The translations under genes and the position numbers were made by a program. A stretch of DNA of 64,000 nt from Cavia porcellus (taxonomy: Eukaryota; Chordata; Mammalia; Rodentia; Caviidae). Below, one piece after another: positions 33,901 through 45,399 of this stretch (the first letter of the stretch is position 1; each line of letters starts with the position of its first letter). The stretch covers positions 5,776,501-5,840,500 of the forward strand of contig NW_026947488.1 of the NCBI RefSeq assembly GCF_034190915.1, in the 5' to 3' direction. The notes beneath the pieces were generated by a model. It was not told the DNA's origin. It did no database searches and worked only from the letters and a program-made list of their open reading frames with translations.

Positions 33901-36559
33901 GTACCAAAAAATTAATTTTAATGGATCTCAAACTTGTTTTAATTTCACAAACTTCTATTCATATTAAAGTCTTGATTAAATAGCATATTTGCAACCTCAC
34001 TTTCAAGAGGATGGCAGTGTACTAAGCAACCGAGAAAGAGCCTCTGAGATTTGGTGTTCAGACACTGGAATATAGTAATGCAAGGAACAGACAGAAGGAA
34101 GTGAGTCCTGTGGGGCCAGGAAAGATCTGAAGCAAGAATCAAATGGAGAAACTTCGATGGAGGAGGAGGGGGTGGCACGCGATGTCTTCTTGAGTCTGAA
34201 GTCACTGAGTGGGAGGAGCAGTTCAAACCTGTGGATACATGTGACTGCTGGCAATCCCAGAGGCTTCCATGGAGAGACACAGCATTGCAAAGGAGAAGTG
34301 GACAACAGGGACTGCACTAGCTGGTGAGCAGTATGGATCTGGCCACCCTGTGGGAGACACAATTGGCTGGTAGCCACCTTGGACAGGGGTCAACTGAGCT
34401 TAGTACTCAAAACAACTGCTGGCTCCATCTAGCCCACAGAAACCAGCCTGAACTTCAGGGGAAATACAGGTGCAGGCTGCTGACACAATCCACTACACTG
34501 CTGTAAAAGCACTGCTGGCTTGCTGGGATAAATCAACATGGACTGGACTCTGTTTCCACCCACTGACTACCAGTGACAGCAGAGACAAACCTTCAAGTGG
34601 ACATGTTCTCTCTTGTTCTTTTTTTTTTTGTTTTTTTATTGTATGATCTTGTTTTTATGAGTTTGAATGTGGTTTGGTTTTTTTTTTTTTTTTTTTTTTT
34701 TGGTGGGTTTTGTTTTGTTCTTCCTTTTATTTCTTTCTTCTCTTTCTCTCCTGTCTTCTGCAACAGTTTCGAAAAGTTTGTGTGATCCTCTCTGTCCTCC
34801 AGCCTTGCTTCTATTTCTTCCTCCTCTACTTCTGTATTTTTTCCCTTGACTCCTTTTAAGCTTTCTTCTCTGGTGGTAAAACTGGCACACTGAATGCTTG
34901 TTTACTGAATAGAGTTTTCTAGTTTGTTTTAGATTTTGTTATACAACCATGAATCTAGTTCACATAATTAAAGGTGGCAAATTAATAGTTATCTTCGTCT
35001 GTCATTTTCTAAATTGTTTGCTGCTATAGTTATTGCTGATTGTAGCATTTTAGCCAAAGTGACATAACTGTTTTAACCAGTGGTCCTTCTTGGTCCTATA
35101 CCAAGACTGAAATTGCCTGAGTCATAGAAAATGCTGTGGGCCAGTAAAAAACAACCAGAGTCAAGCAGGCAACAACTTCTCATCCCCAATAAACTGATGA
35201 GGTAGGATCTTGCAATTGACTCAAAACCCAAAAGCCCGGTACATCTGGAAGACATCAATGAGAAGTAGTCATTTCCTAAGATTCTAAGTACTAGCAAGCA
35301 AGCTATTCACCATAGGCAATTTACAAACACCAACGAGGAATTAAACTAACAAGCAAGCAAACAGACAAGACACTTAAACAAGATGCAACCCCAGATACTC
35401 AGTTCACCAAAGGCATACCCAGGGGACAATGAGAAGGGATAACCTGAAAGGTACCCACCTGGCGACTCTGAGGTGGTAATAAAAAAGCAAATGAATGAAG
35501 ATCTAGAAAAAATCAAATCAAAAATAATTTCTCAGATACCCATAGAGATGGTACCCACGATGAAAAACATGCTGAGTGATTCCAGAGCAGATATAGATTA
35601 AAAAAAAAAAAAAAGAATAGGACAGCTTAGGAAAATGATAGAATCCATAAAACAGATACAAGCAGATATCCAGAAGTTTAAAAATTCCATTGAAAGTATC
35701 TGTAGCAGACTAAAATACATGAAGACGGGATCTCAGATATAGAACACAGGCTTGTAGTTAGTGATCAAGAAAAGAAAGGTTTCTTAAAAATAGCAAGAGA
35801 AATCAATCCAGCAGGTGCTAGATGATGCAAAGAATAACAACATAGATTGACTAAAGTCAACAAAAAAAGCAGGAAATAGCACAAATGATATTTTAAAAAA
35901 GCCTGTTCACAGATGTTATGGCAGAACTCTTTCCTGGCAGGGAAAAAGAAATTGACATCCAGATAAGTGAGGCACACATAACTCCAGTTTGTCATGATTT
36001 AAACAAATCTACAGCTAGGCATTTAATAATCAAGATTCCAGAAATTCAGCACAAGAACAGAATATTAGAAGTTGTTAAAGGAAAGACCATCAGAATCACA
36101 GTTGACTTCTCAACAAAAAGTCTCAAATCAATGAGAGCCTAAAGTATTTCAAGTCCCAAAAGAAAACAACTTTCAAACAAGACTGATGTACTCCACAAAA
36201 CTATCTTTCTAAATTTATGGAGAAATAGGACACTTCAATTGACAAAGAACATCTGAGGAAATTTATGAATACCAGACAAGCACTCCAAAATGTTCTGAAG
36301 GACTACAACTCCATGATCCCCAACAGAAGGAATTCACCAGAGAAGGCAAACCATACAGGGGAAATAAAAAGGAAGACAACAGCAGGGAAATTGCATGACA
36401 AGGACGCATCAGTCATAATCATCCATGTAAATGGTCTTGATTCACCAATCAAAAGACACAGGCTGGCAGAATGGCTCAAGAAGCAAGATCCAACAGCAGG
36501 CTGCATAAAAGAAACACATTTAATTCAAAAACAAAGTAACACTTTGAAAGTCAAAGGCT

Positions 36560-36657
36560 AGGGGGCTGGGGATTCAGCTCAATGGCATAAGCATCTGCCT
36601 TGCAAGCAGGCGGTCGTGAGTTTGATCCCCGGTACCAATTTAAAAAAAAAAAAGAAA
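36560..36657 (+). repeat. Young tRNA-Ala-like SINE inside the L1, 14-bp TSD
   Basis: Starts gggGctggggattcagctca and keeps anticodon arm 'ctgccttgcaagcagg' and B box. The flanking repeat gaaagtcaaaggct occurs at 36546-36559 and 36658-36671, splitting the L1 endonuclease region at 'gtcaaaggct'. Confidence 0.95.
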
Positions 36658-38716
36658 GAAAGTCAAAGGCTGGAAAACAATACTCCATGCAACAGGAACC
36701 TAGAAAAAGCAGGGGTAGCTATTCTATTTGCAGATAAAAGTAGATTTCAACCCAAGACTAAGAGAGACAAAGAAGGTCACCACATCATTGTAAAGGGAAC
36801 AATCCAAGAGGAAGAGATAACAGTAAGATATGTATGTAACAAATACCAACGCCCTCAAGTATATAAAACAAATTAACAGACATGAAAAATCAAATAAGCA
36901 CTCAATGAAGATCTCTATACCCCCACTGTCACAGAGTAACCAGACAAAGAAATCAACAATGAAATATCAGAGCTGAACAAAACTTTTGAACAAATGAATT
37001 TAGTCAATGTCTATAGAATGTTCTACCCCAGAACATCAGAACAATCTTCTCAGTTGCACATGGAACATTTTCCAAAACAGATCACAAACTAGCTCACAGA
37101 ACATGCATAAGCAAGTGCACAGGATTCGGATGCTTATTATCAGATCACAGTGCAATGAAATTGGAAATCCACGGCAAAAAAACCATAAGAAGATCATAAA
37201 CATATGGAAATTAAATAGTACCCTACTGAACAAACAATGGGTCACAGATGAATTAAAGAAGAAATTAGACATTTTTTTACAGGTGAATGATAATAACAAT
37301 ACTATACACTGGAACTTATAGGACATGATGAAAGCAGTTGTAAGAGTAAAATATACAGGTATCAAGAAACAGCGCAAGCACATAAACAACTTAATGATGA
37401 ACCTCTAAGTTCTAGGTAAAGAAGAGCAGGCAAAGCCAAAACTCATATAAGAAAGGCAATTATAAAGATCAGGGCAGAAATTAACACATGGGAGACAAAA
37501 CAAACAAACAACCACACAAATAACAACAATCAATGAACTGAAAAGTTGATTCTTTGAAAGATTAAATAAAATCAACAAACCTTTAAGCAACTTTATCCAA
37601 AAAGTAACAAAAGACTCAAATCCATGCAATCAGGAATGAAAAGGGTGCAATCATAAGAGATTCTGCAGAAATCTAGAATATCATCTATAACTACCTTGAG
37701 AACTTTATTCTAATAAGATGAAAAATGCAGAAGAAACAGACACTTTCCTAGATACACATGAATTACCAAGGCTGAATCAAGACGATACAAAAATTGTAAA
37801 TAAATCATCAGTATCAGTCAATGAAATTGAGGATGTAATTAAAAACCTACCAACAAAGAAAAGCCCAGGACTTGATGGGTTCACAGTTCAACTGTACAAC
37901 AAGTTTACAGAAAACCTATTACCACTACTAAAATTCCTTAAAAAAATGGAAAGGGAAGCAATACTTCCAAATTCATTCCTGGAAGCAAGAATTATCCTGG
38001 CACCAAAATCAGAGAAGGACCCAACTAAGACAGACAACTACATGCCAATTTCCGATGGAAAGCTCTTCAGTAAGGTCTTGGCAAACAGAATGCAGCAAAT
38101 CACCAAAAAGATTATACACCATGGTCAAGTGGGATTTCTTCCAGGGATATAGGGATGGTTTAATGTATGTAAATCTATAAACATAACACATCTTATTAAC
38201 AGTCAAGGACAAAAAGCCATTGGTCATCTCAATGGATGCATAAAAAGCTTTTGACAAGTCCAGCACCCATTCATGATAAAAAATCCTGCAGAAAATTGCA
38301 ATAGATGGTCTTTATCTCAACCTAATAAAAGCCATCTATGACAAACCAATGGCTAGTATCATACTAAGTGAACAAAAACTGAAAACTTTCTCTCGAAAAT
38401 CAGGAACAAGACAAGGATGTCCAGTCTCTACTCTCAATCAACACAGTCCTGGAAACTTTAGCCAGAGCAATTAGACAAGAGAAAGAAATAAAAAGGAGTA
38501 ATGATAAGAAAGGAAGAAGTTAAATTATTATTTGCTGATGACATATTCTACGTAGAAGACCCCAAACACTATACCAAAAGACTTTAGATTTAGTAATCAA
38601 ATTCAGTAGCAAACCTGGATATAAAATCAGCATTCAAAAATCAACAGCCTTCCTGTACACAAACAATAAACTCACTGAAAAAGAAATTAGGGAAACAACA
38701 TCTTTCACAATAGCAT

Positions 38717-38750
38717 ACAAAAACAAACCAACCAACCAACCAACCAAGGA
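38717..38750. repeat. (CCAA)n-like simple repeat in L1
   Basis: 'aaccaaccaaccaaccaacc' at about 38727-38747, grown from an A-rich L1 segment. Confidence 0.85.
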
Positions 38751-40428
38751 ATCAATCTAACAAGGTAAAAGATCTCTACATTGAAAACTACAATACTCTG
38801 AGAATGGAGATTGACCCAAAATAGTGAAAACACCACACTTCCAAAGTTGTAACAGAGATTTAATGCAATTCTGATGAAAATTTCAACAGCATATTTCACA
38901 GAATTAGAGAATACACTCCTAATAGAATAACAATCCTAACTCATGTGGAACCAGAAGAGACCCAGGATAGCAAAGCCAATTCTGGGCAAGGCAGTGAACA
39001 TCACAATCCCAGATGTGAAATTTTACTACAAAGCTACTGTGATAAAAACAGCATGGTAGTAGCAAACAGACCTGAGGATCAAAAGAACAGATAAGAAGAT
39101 GCAGCAACAATTCCACATATACTAGCTACCTAATCTTTGACAAAGCTTCTAAACACATTCAGTGGAAGAAAGATCGCCTTTTTTTAATAAACAGTGTTGC
39201 AAAAACTGGTTTTCCACATGCTGAATATTACAACCCATATCTTACTAAAATCAAAATGGATCAAAAAACTAAATAATAAAGCAGAAATATCAAATCTGCT
39301 GCAAGATAGAGTAGGAAGGACTCAGATACTGGGGTAGGCAAAGCCTTTATGAACAAAACTCTAACTACACAGAAACTATCACAAATAATCAATAACTAGG
39401 ATCTTATTAAAAAGCTTTTGCACAGTAAGAGAAACCACCAGCAGAGTCAAGAGACAACCTGCAGTGTGGGAAAGAATTTTTGCCAGCTATTCCTCAGACA
39501 AAAGATTACTATCTAGACTATATAAAGAACTAAAAAAATCCGACACCTCCCAAAATTTAAAGACTCAATTCAAAAATGGGCATCTAAAAGGAATAGACAC
39601 TACTCTGACAAAGAAATAGAAATGGTAAATATATGAAAAATATTCAATGATACTGTTCATTTGCAAAATGCAAATTAAATCAATGCTGATATTCCATGTC
39701 ACCCCAGAAAGAATGGCCCTTAGCAAGAATTCAACTTATAACAGATGCTGATGGGACTGTGGGGAAAAAGGAATCTTTCCCCACTCTTGGTGGGAGTGTA
39801 GACTGGGGCAACTGCTGTGGAAATCAGTATGGAGATTTCTCCAAAACCTAGGAGTAGAGGTTCCATTTGACCCAGCTATTTCCTGTTTTGCAACTTTCCT
39901 GAAAGAAGTAAAGGCACTATACCAGAGTGATATACGCATACCCATGTTTATAGCGGCACAGTTTGTAATAGCCAAATCTTGGAAACAGCCCAGATGTTCA
40001 TCAACTGGTGAATGGATAAGGAAGATATGTTTTTCTTTATACAATGGAGCATTACTCTGCCGCAAAGAAGCATAAGGTCCAGAGATTTCTAGGTGAATGT
40101 ACGTACCTTGAGACCACACTCTTTAGTGAAATAAATTTGACACACATGTGTAAATGCCACATTGTTTGTCTGGTGTAAGAAACTCAAAGTATAAATAAGG
40201 ATGAAAATGTGCAAATCAGGAAGATAATGTTCAAATGGGGAAGGTAACAAAGGAGAGGAAGGAGGAAAAGAAAGGGAAAAGTAAAAAATGCAAAAAGAAG
40301 GAAAATACAGAAACAAACCCTTTGTAAATTGTGAGGGAAGGAGGGGTTGAGGGAAGGGCAATGGGAATAAAAAGCAACGGCAGTGGTTAACACGATCTAG
40401 ACATTTGTATGCACATGTTTAGTACATT

Positions 40429-40514
40429 GTTTTTTTTGGTACCAGAGATCGAACTTGCGACCTCATGCTTGCCAGGCAGGCGCTTACGCCACTGAGCTAA
40501 ATGCCCAGCCCCAA
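40429..40514 (-). repeat. Young tRNA-Ala-like SINE with 11-bp TSD
   Basis: T tail, 'ggtaccagagatcgaacttgcg', 'gcttgccaggcaggcgcttac' and 'gagctaaatgcccagcccc'. The flanking tttagtacatt occurs at 40418-40428 and 40515-40525. Confidence 0.93.
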
Positions 40515-40525
40515 TTTAGTACATT

Positions 40526-41185
40526 CTTATGCAGCACAGTTTTCAACCCGTTGAGGCGTTGTTGTTTAAACATAAATCTATGTGCTTGATATAGAATTCA
40601 GATTTACAAAATGAAGGATGGCAAAAAGTATGTGGCAATGGAAACCGTTATTTCTGAAAAGTAAAAATCTCAAGAAGGAGGAACACAAATGACATATGCT
40701 TTATCTTCTTCCTTATTCAAAAAGCTGCAGCTGAAGTTGTTTAAAGTAGCAGATAAAATGAGTATTGTCACAGATTATATTTATTTTGGAAGCAGTGTGG
40801 GTCCTGAGTAGTACTGAAAACATGGTCGTGATTGTTTTGCTATCTATATTTATAAAAAAATGTAGAAGTTGACAAATTTCAGTTAAAAAGCTGTTCCTGT
40901 GAACAGAACAGATATGCTAAATATTAGTTTATAATCTTTAAGAAACTATGCCTTTAAGTTTAAATGAAGTCAACAAAAAGGAAACAGGTATATGTACCTG
41001 TATCTCTATATATGTGTGTGACATTACAGTTAGTTGTAGAATAAGAGATGTGTCCTGGGGCTGGGAAGGAGGTAAGGTGCCACATAGAGAACATCAGATA
41101 AATGGACACTGAGGTATTTTATAACCAATAGCTCTCAATACACAAAATGCTAAAAGTTCTTTAGATTAAAAGTAAATCATGGATT
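40526..41185. other. Intron 2 stretch, nothing recognised
   Basis: AT-rich, apparently unique sequence between two L1 domains. Confidence 0.4.
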
Positions 41186-41198
41186 AAAAGTCAGTTTT

Positions 41199-41284
41199 GG
41201 CTGGGGATTTAGCTCAGCGGCATAAGCGCTGCCTTGCAAGCACGCGATCGTGAATTTGATCCCTGGCACACACACACACACACA
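41199..41284 (+). repeat. Young tRNA-Ala-like SINE with (CA)n tail and TSD
   Basis: 'ggctggggatttagctcagcgg ... tttgatccctggcaca' then a CA tail instead of a poly(A). The flanking aaaagtcagtttt occurs at about 41186-41198 and 41285-41297. Confidence 0.9.
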
Positions 41285-41429
41285 AAAAGTCAGTTTTATA
41301 GGAGTGAATAGCAATGAGAATGGCAATAAATATGTAAAATTAAGTTATTTTTGCTGATTTCTTCCTGCTCTGAATAATTATTTGGTTTAAAAGTGAACAT
41401 TAGGTAGGCAGAACAAACAGTTCTTCACA

Positions 41430-41466
41430 GGGGTGTGTGTGTGTGTCTGTGTCGGTGTGTGTGTTT
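41430..41466. repeat. (GT)n microsatellite, interrupted
   Basis: Interrupted GT repeat ending in gtgtgtgtttt. No associated feature. Confidence 0.85.
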
Positions 41467-41685
41467 TGAACAGAACTAAAGCATTCCATGGTGGGTATCA
41501 AAGTCTGACCACAGTAAAAAGTATGCAGACAGGCAGAATAGCGTGGTTAATCTGGGCTGGTAGAACCTGTCCATGGAGATAGGATCAATAACACAATGTT
41601 GCATTTTTTTTTAATATCAAATAGCCTGTTGTCTTTTAATGATACTTGGGTAGAGTTGGGGCATGTATTTTACAGAAAGTATTTT

Positions 41686-41778
41686 ATTTTATTTATTTTT
41701 ATCGGTACCAGGGATCGAACTCACGACTGTGTGCTTGTAAGGCAGGCGTTTATGTCGCTCAGCTAAATCCCCAGACCG
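41686..41778 (-). repeat. Young tRNA-Ala-like SINE with TSD
   Basis: 'atcggtaccagggatcgaactcacg', 'gcttgtaaggcaggcg' and 'gctaaatccccagacc'. The flanking tacagaaagta occurs at about 41671 and 41779. Confidence 0.92.
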
Positions 41779-41812
41779 TACAGAAAGTACTTTAAAAAAA
41801 TTCTGAAACACT

Positions 41813-41970
41813 GTCAGCCAGGTACAGCAGCACAGACCTGTAATCCCAGCTACCTGGGGAGCTGATGCAGCAGATTTACAAGTTTAAGGCCATACTGGGC
41901 AAGACTCTGTCTCAAAATAAAAAGGGTCAGGTGTGTAGCTCAGTGCTCTCTGAGTTCAAACCAAACTAAA
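41813..41970 (+). repeat. B1-dID-type dimeric SINE
   Basis: B1 half ('ctgtaatcccagctacctgggg ... aagactctgtctcaaaata') is followed by an ID-like half ('gggtcaggtgtgtagctcagtg ... gagttcaaacc'). Confidence 0.7.
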
Positions 41971-42489
41971 TGAATCTCTGATTTACAAGTATAGCTTACA
42001 GAATTTACTTTTTCTTCAACTAGTTAAGTCATTATAAATACTGAATTTATCCTGAATCATCTAATATTAAATTGCCTTTTTACCTTTGAATATTAGCATA
42101 CGTTTCCTCCAAGCAAGATTACTTTCCTACATAAGCAGAATAAGATCACTGTAAAATTGACACATTATTACCACCTATTCCTCAAAATCTATTTGGAATT
42201 TTGCCAACTGTTCCAACAGAATTTTTCTGGCAAATCATTCAGGTCAAAACTACATGCTGCATTTGTTATTATGCTTCTTTAGTTTCTTCAGTCTGGATCA
42301 GTTTTGTGGGTCTCTCCTTGATTTTTTGTATCTTGAAACTTTGGAAGCTTAAAAACCAGTTGTTTTGTCAAATGTTTCTCAGTTTATCTGATGTTTATTA
42401 TCAGATGTAGGTTATCCCACAAAAATAGTTAGATTTGTAAAGTTAAATTGGTAATAGTTCTAAAATATATTCACTCTTGTGTGTACTAT

Positions 42490-42985
42490 ATGTGTGTGAT
42501 ATTGATCCCTTTAAGAGTGGAGCTTACTCCTCTGGGATGGGTAGGGTTTAGTCTGGGATAGGGTTAGCAACTCTTTTCTACTAAATAAAGCCCTAGTAGG
42601 TGACTCTGTAGTCCTGCAGATTATAAGGACACTATAAATTCCTTATTTTCTCTCTTGAATCACTTGTTCTGGGTAAAAGTAGCTGCCTAGTTGTGAGGCC
42701 AAATAAGCAGCGCTTGGGAAATTTTCATGTGGCAGAGAATCAAGGAATTGAGGCCTCTAGTTAACAATCAAGTGAATGAGCAAATTCTTTAGCCCTAGTC
42801 AACCCCTAAGGTAACTAGTGCCTGGCTGACATACTGGTTAAAACACCATGACAAGACCTGAACCAGAACCACAGTAGTTAGGCCAATCGGTGTCTTAAGC
42901 CATAAAAAATGTGAGACAGTACTCATTGCTTCAAGCTACTAAGCATTAGGACAATTTGTTACACAGATATACAAATACAGTCACC
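42490..42985 (+). mobile_element. MaLR-type LTR (MLT1 group), diverged
   Basis: The order 'gagtggagcttactcctctggg', 'gccaaataagcagcgcttggg', 'catgtggcagagaatcaaggaattgaggcctc', 'agccctagtcaacccc', 'gacctgaaccagaaccac' and 'ctactaagcattaggacaatttgttacacag' fits an MLT1-like LTR. No internal region or partner LTR is seen. Confidence 0.55.
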
Positions 42986-43119
42986 CACTATATGAACAGA
43001 AAAAAGGAGAAAAACAGTATTATGATCTAAACAGATGTAATTAAGACAAAACTTAAGACTTGTTCTTCATTAAAAAAAAAACTCTCAGCAACTAGGAGTA
43101 GAAAGAAATCACTTTATCC

Positions 43120-43862
43120 TTATAATGAGCAACCTACAACCAACATCATACGATACTCTTTTGAAAATATTCAATGGTAGAAAATTTAGTGTGTTTCCCC
43201 TAAGGCTGGAAACTGAAAGGTTGTTGGCTCTCATTACTTTTTTTCAGTCTAATACAAGAAGTCTTAGCCAGTACAACAACGCATGGAAAAAATAAAAACT
43301 AAAACCAAGACAAAAATTTAACAAAATCTTAAAACAATGCAGAGAGAAAATACAGACTTAATTAAACAAACAAACAAAAAGAAATAATATGATCAAAAGG
43401 CTCAATATAATATTCATTTCTTCACTTATTTGCAGTCCTAGGGGCTAAACTCAGGGCCTTCATATTGAACTACACTTCTAGCCCTTATTAAAAATTTTGG
43501 GTTAGTCTTGGTGGCATACATTTACAATCCCAGCATTTGGGAGGTTGAGGCAGGAGGGTCATGGAGAGTTTGAGGCCAGTCTGGATGACATAGTGAAAAA
43601 AAAAAATTTTTTTTTTTCAGGGAGACTGTCTAATTAAGTTGCCTGAACTGGGCATGAATATGCTATCCTCATGCCTCAGCTTCTCAGACTGCTGGGAATG
43701 AGATGTGTGTCATCATGCCTGACTCTCAATATACTCTTTGAAGTACTCTTCAAGTCCTTTAACAAATGATTCGGGGACAGCTGGACACATGGAAAAATAA
43801 TGAACTTGACCTCAGCCATGAAGAAAACTAACTTGAGATGGATCAAAGAACTCACTGCAGAC
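43120..43862 (+). mobile_element. Diverged L1 ORF2 fragment with SINE insertions
   Basis: 'cctacaaccaacatcatacg ... ttgaaaatattcaatggtag' and 'agtcttagccagtacaac' match the L1 RT region. After the inserted SINEs (43420-43740), 'ggggacagctggacacatgg' and 'gagatggatcaaagaactc' match the later ORF2. Confidence 0.6.
43420..43735. repeat. SINE cluster: ID fragment, B1 (+) and B1 (-)
   Basis: 43420-43485 is a complemented ID-like piece, 43498-43605 a plus-strand B1 ('atcccagcatttgggaggttgaggcagg') and 43606-43735 a complemented B1-type piece ('atgcctcagcttctcagactgctggg'). The two B1 pieces meet head to head across A/T runs. Confidence 0.6.
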
Positions 43863-43978
43863 CAGATGTGGTCATGCATGGCTATAATCCAAGCATTCTG
43901 GGAGACTGAGGTAGAAAGATCCACATTCAGGTACTATTTGGGCAATATGGCAAGACCTTGTCTCAGAGATAAAAAATG
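43863..43978 (+). repeat. B1-family SINE
   Basis: 'gtggtcatgcatggctataatcc', 'ctgggagactgaggtag' and 'accttgtctcagagat'. It abuts the 5' end of the second L1. Confidence 0.75.
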
Positions 43979-43994
43979 GGCTGTGAGCTGTCTG

Positions 43995-44250
43995 GGAGCC
44001 CTCAGTGAGGCTCACAGGGACTGAAAGTCTGCACCCAATGACTCGCCCACACCAAGGAACCATCTCTGAGGTCCGTGGGGATTGACAGTCTGTGTCCAGC
44101 AACCTACAGTCATCTTGGAACCATCAGTGCGGCCTGCATGGCCTGGGTGGATGTGCCTAGTGGTCCCATCTCTGAAGCCCACAAGGACCAGGAGTCTGCA
44201 CTCAGAGATCCACAGCCACTGGCAACACTTAGTGAGGCCTTCTGCTGGAT
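43995..44250 (+). repeat. Degenerate 61-bp tandem units at L1 5' end
   Basis: Units begin 'gg..cc(t/a)..gtgaggc': 43995-44055 (61 bp), 44056-44116 (61 bp), 44117-44161 (45 bp, shortened), 44162-44220 (59 bp) and a partial from 44221. Each carries 'cagtgaggc/ctctgagg' followed by 'agtctg(c/t)...'. Divergence between units is high. Confidence 0.65.
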
Positions 44251-45399
44251 GGGTTGCCAGCATAGGAAGCAACTAAGACTTGATATCCAGCTGACTGGCG
44301 GGAACACAGGAAAATGCCAAAAAAAAAGAAAAAAAATGCAATCTCAAAACTGTTAGCCTATCCAGATCAAGTACAAGAGACATAGCCATGGATGAATTTA
44401 GAAATGACACACCTAAAATTTCTGAAATGATAGCAATGGAAGTAAAGAAACAACTCCAGGAAAATATAAAGGAAATTAGATTAGAAATAATCTCTTAGGT
44501 AAAAACACAAATGATAAACATAATGAAAGAACTGGTGAGTATATCCAATGAAGATACACATAAAAAAATAGAAGAGCATAGAAAAGTGATGGAAACTTTG
44601 AACAATAGAGGAAAACAAACAATACATAATTACATTTAAGGAGATTTCCAGGAAATCAAAAATTCCACTGAAAGCTGGTAAAACCACATAAATGAAATGG
44701 AATTGTGGCTAGTGATCATGAAAAGAAAAATCTCTTAAAAATAACAAGGAATTGGAATAACAATTTAACCGCAACAAGATGCAAAAAGAAAGAATATAAG
44801 ACTAATAGGTGTCAATGAAAAGGAGACAACACAAATGATATAACAAGACTATTTGCAGAATAGCAGAAATTTCCCCAAACATGGGAGAACCTGATATGCA
44901 GATAAGCGAGGGATACAGAACTCCAAATAGCCATAACCAAAATAAATCTAGACCTTGACATGTAATCAAGAACCCAGAAATTCAGCCTAAGAACAGAATA
45001 TTAAAAGCCACTAAAGAAAACAATCACTCATACAGGCAAGTCTATCAGAATTACAGTAGACTTCTCAACACAAACCATCAAGTCAAGAAGAGAATGGAGT
45101 AAAGTATTTCAAGTACTGAAAGAAAAAATCTCCAACCTACAGTGATTTACCCTGCAAAACAATTTTTCAAAATCAATGGAGAAATAAGATACTTCAATGA
45201 CAAAGAACTGAAGTACTTCATGACCACCCAACCAAACCCACAAAAAGCACTGAAAGATATTCCAGAAGAGATATAAATGACCACAAGTCCACGAGCAACA
45301 ACAGAGAGAAACCAACAAGCAGGACAAGCAATTAAACAGAGGGGAAAAGTAGGAGAACAACAGCAGAAAGATAACATGCAAAGATAAGCCAATACATAT

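Larger units (their letters stand above)
36400..39720 (+). pseudogene. L1 ORF2 remnant (endonuclease and reverse transcriptase)
   Basis: Endonuclease-like start SVIIIHVNGLDSPIKRHRL at about 36408-36470, ending in KETHL at about 36520. The reverse transcriptase region at 37718-38152 has LPTKKSPGLDGF and KPE-like repeats. The catalytic motif LFADD is read at about 38528-38542. Stops and frameshifts separate these pieces. The protein is inferred inactive. Confidence 0.85.
34000..40430 (+). mobile_element. Near-complete but dead L1 (first of two)
   Basis: About 6.4 kb in one orientation. A 5'-UTR-like block lies at about 34000-35390, with the opening 'agaggatggcagtgtactaagc' and a long T/C tract at 34611-34760. 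An ORF1-like region lies at about 35396-36180, the ORF2 endonuclease from about 36400, the reverse transcriptase at about 37700-38600 and the 3' UTR to about 40430. Every reading frame is broken many times, so it cannot move. A SINE interrupts it at 36560-36657. It is antisense to RAB22A, the orientation usually tolerated for intronic L1. Confidence 0.85.

Noticed and set aside
34611..34760. Long T/C tract as a possible regulatory polypyrimidine element of RAB22A
   Set aside because: It lies inside the 5' region of an antisense L1 and is explained as part of that element.
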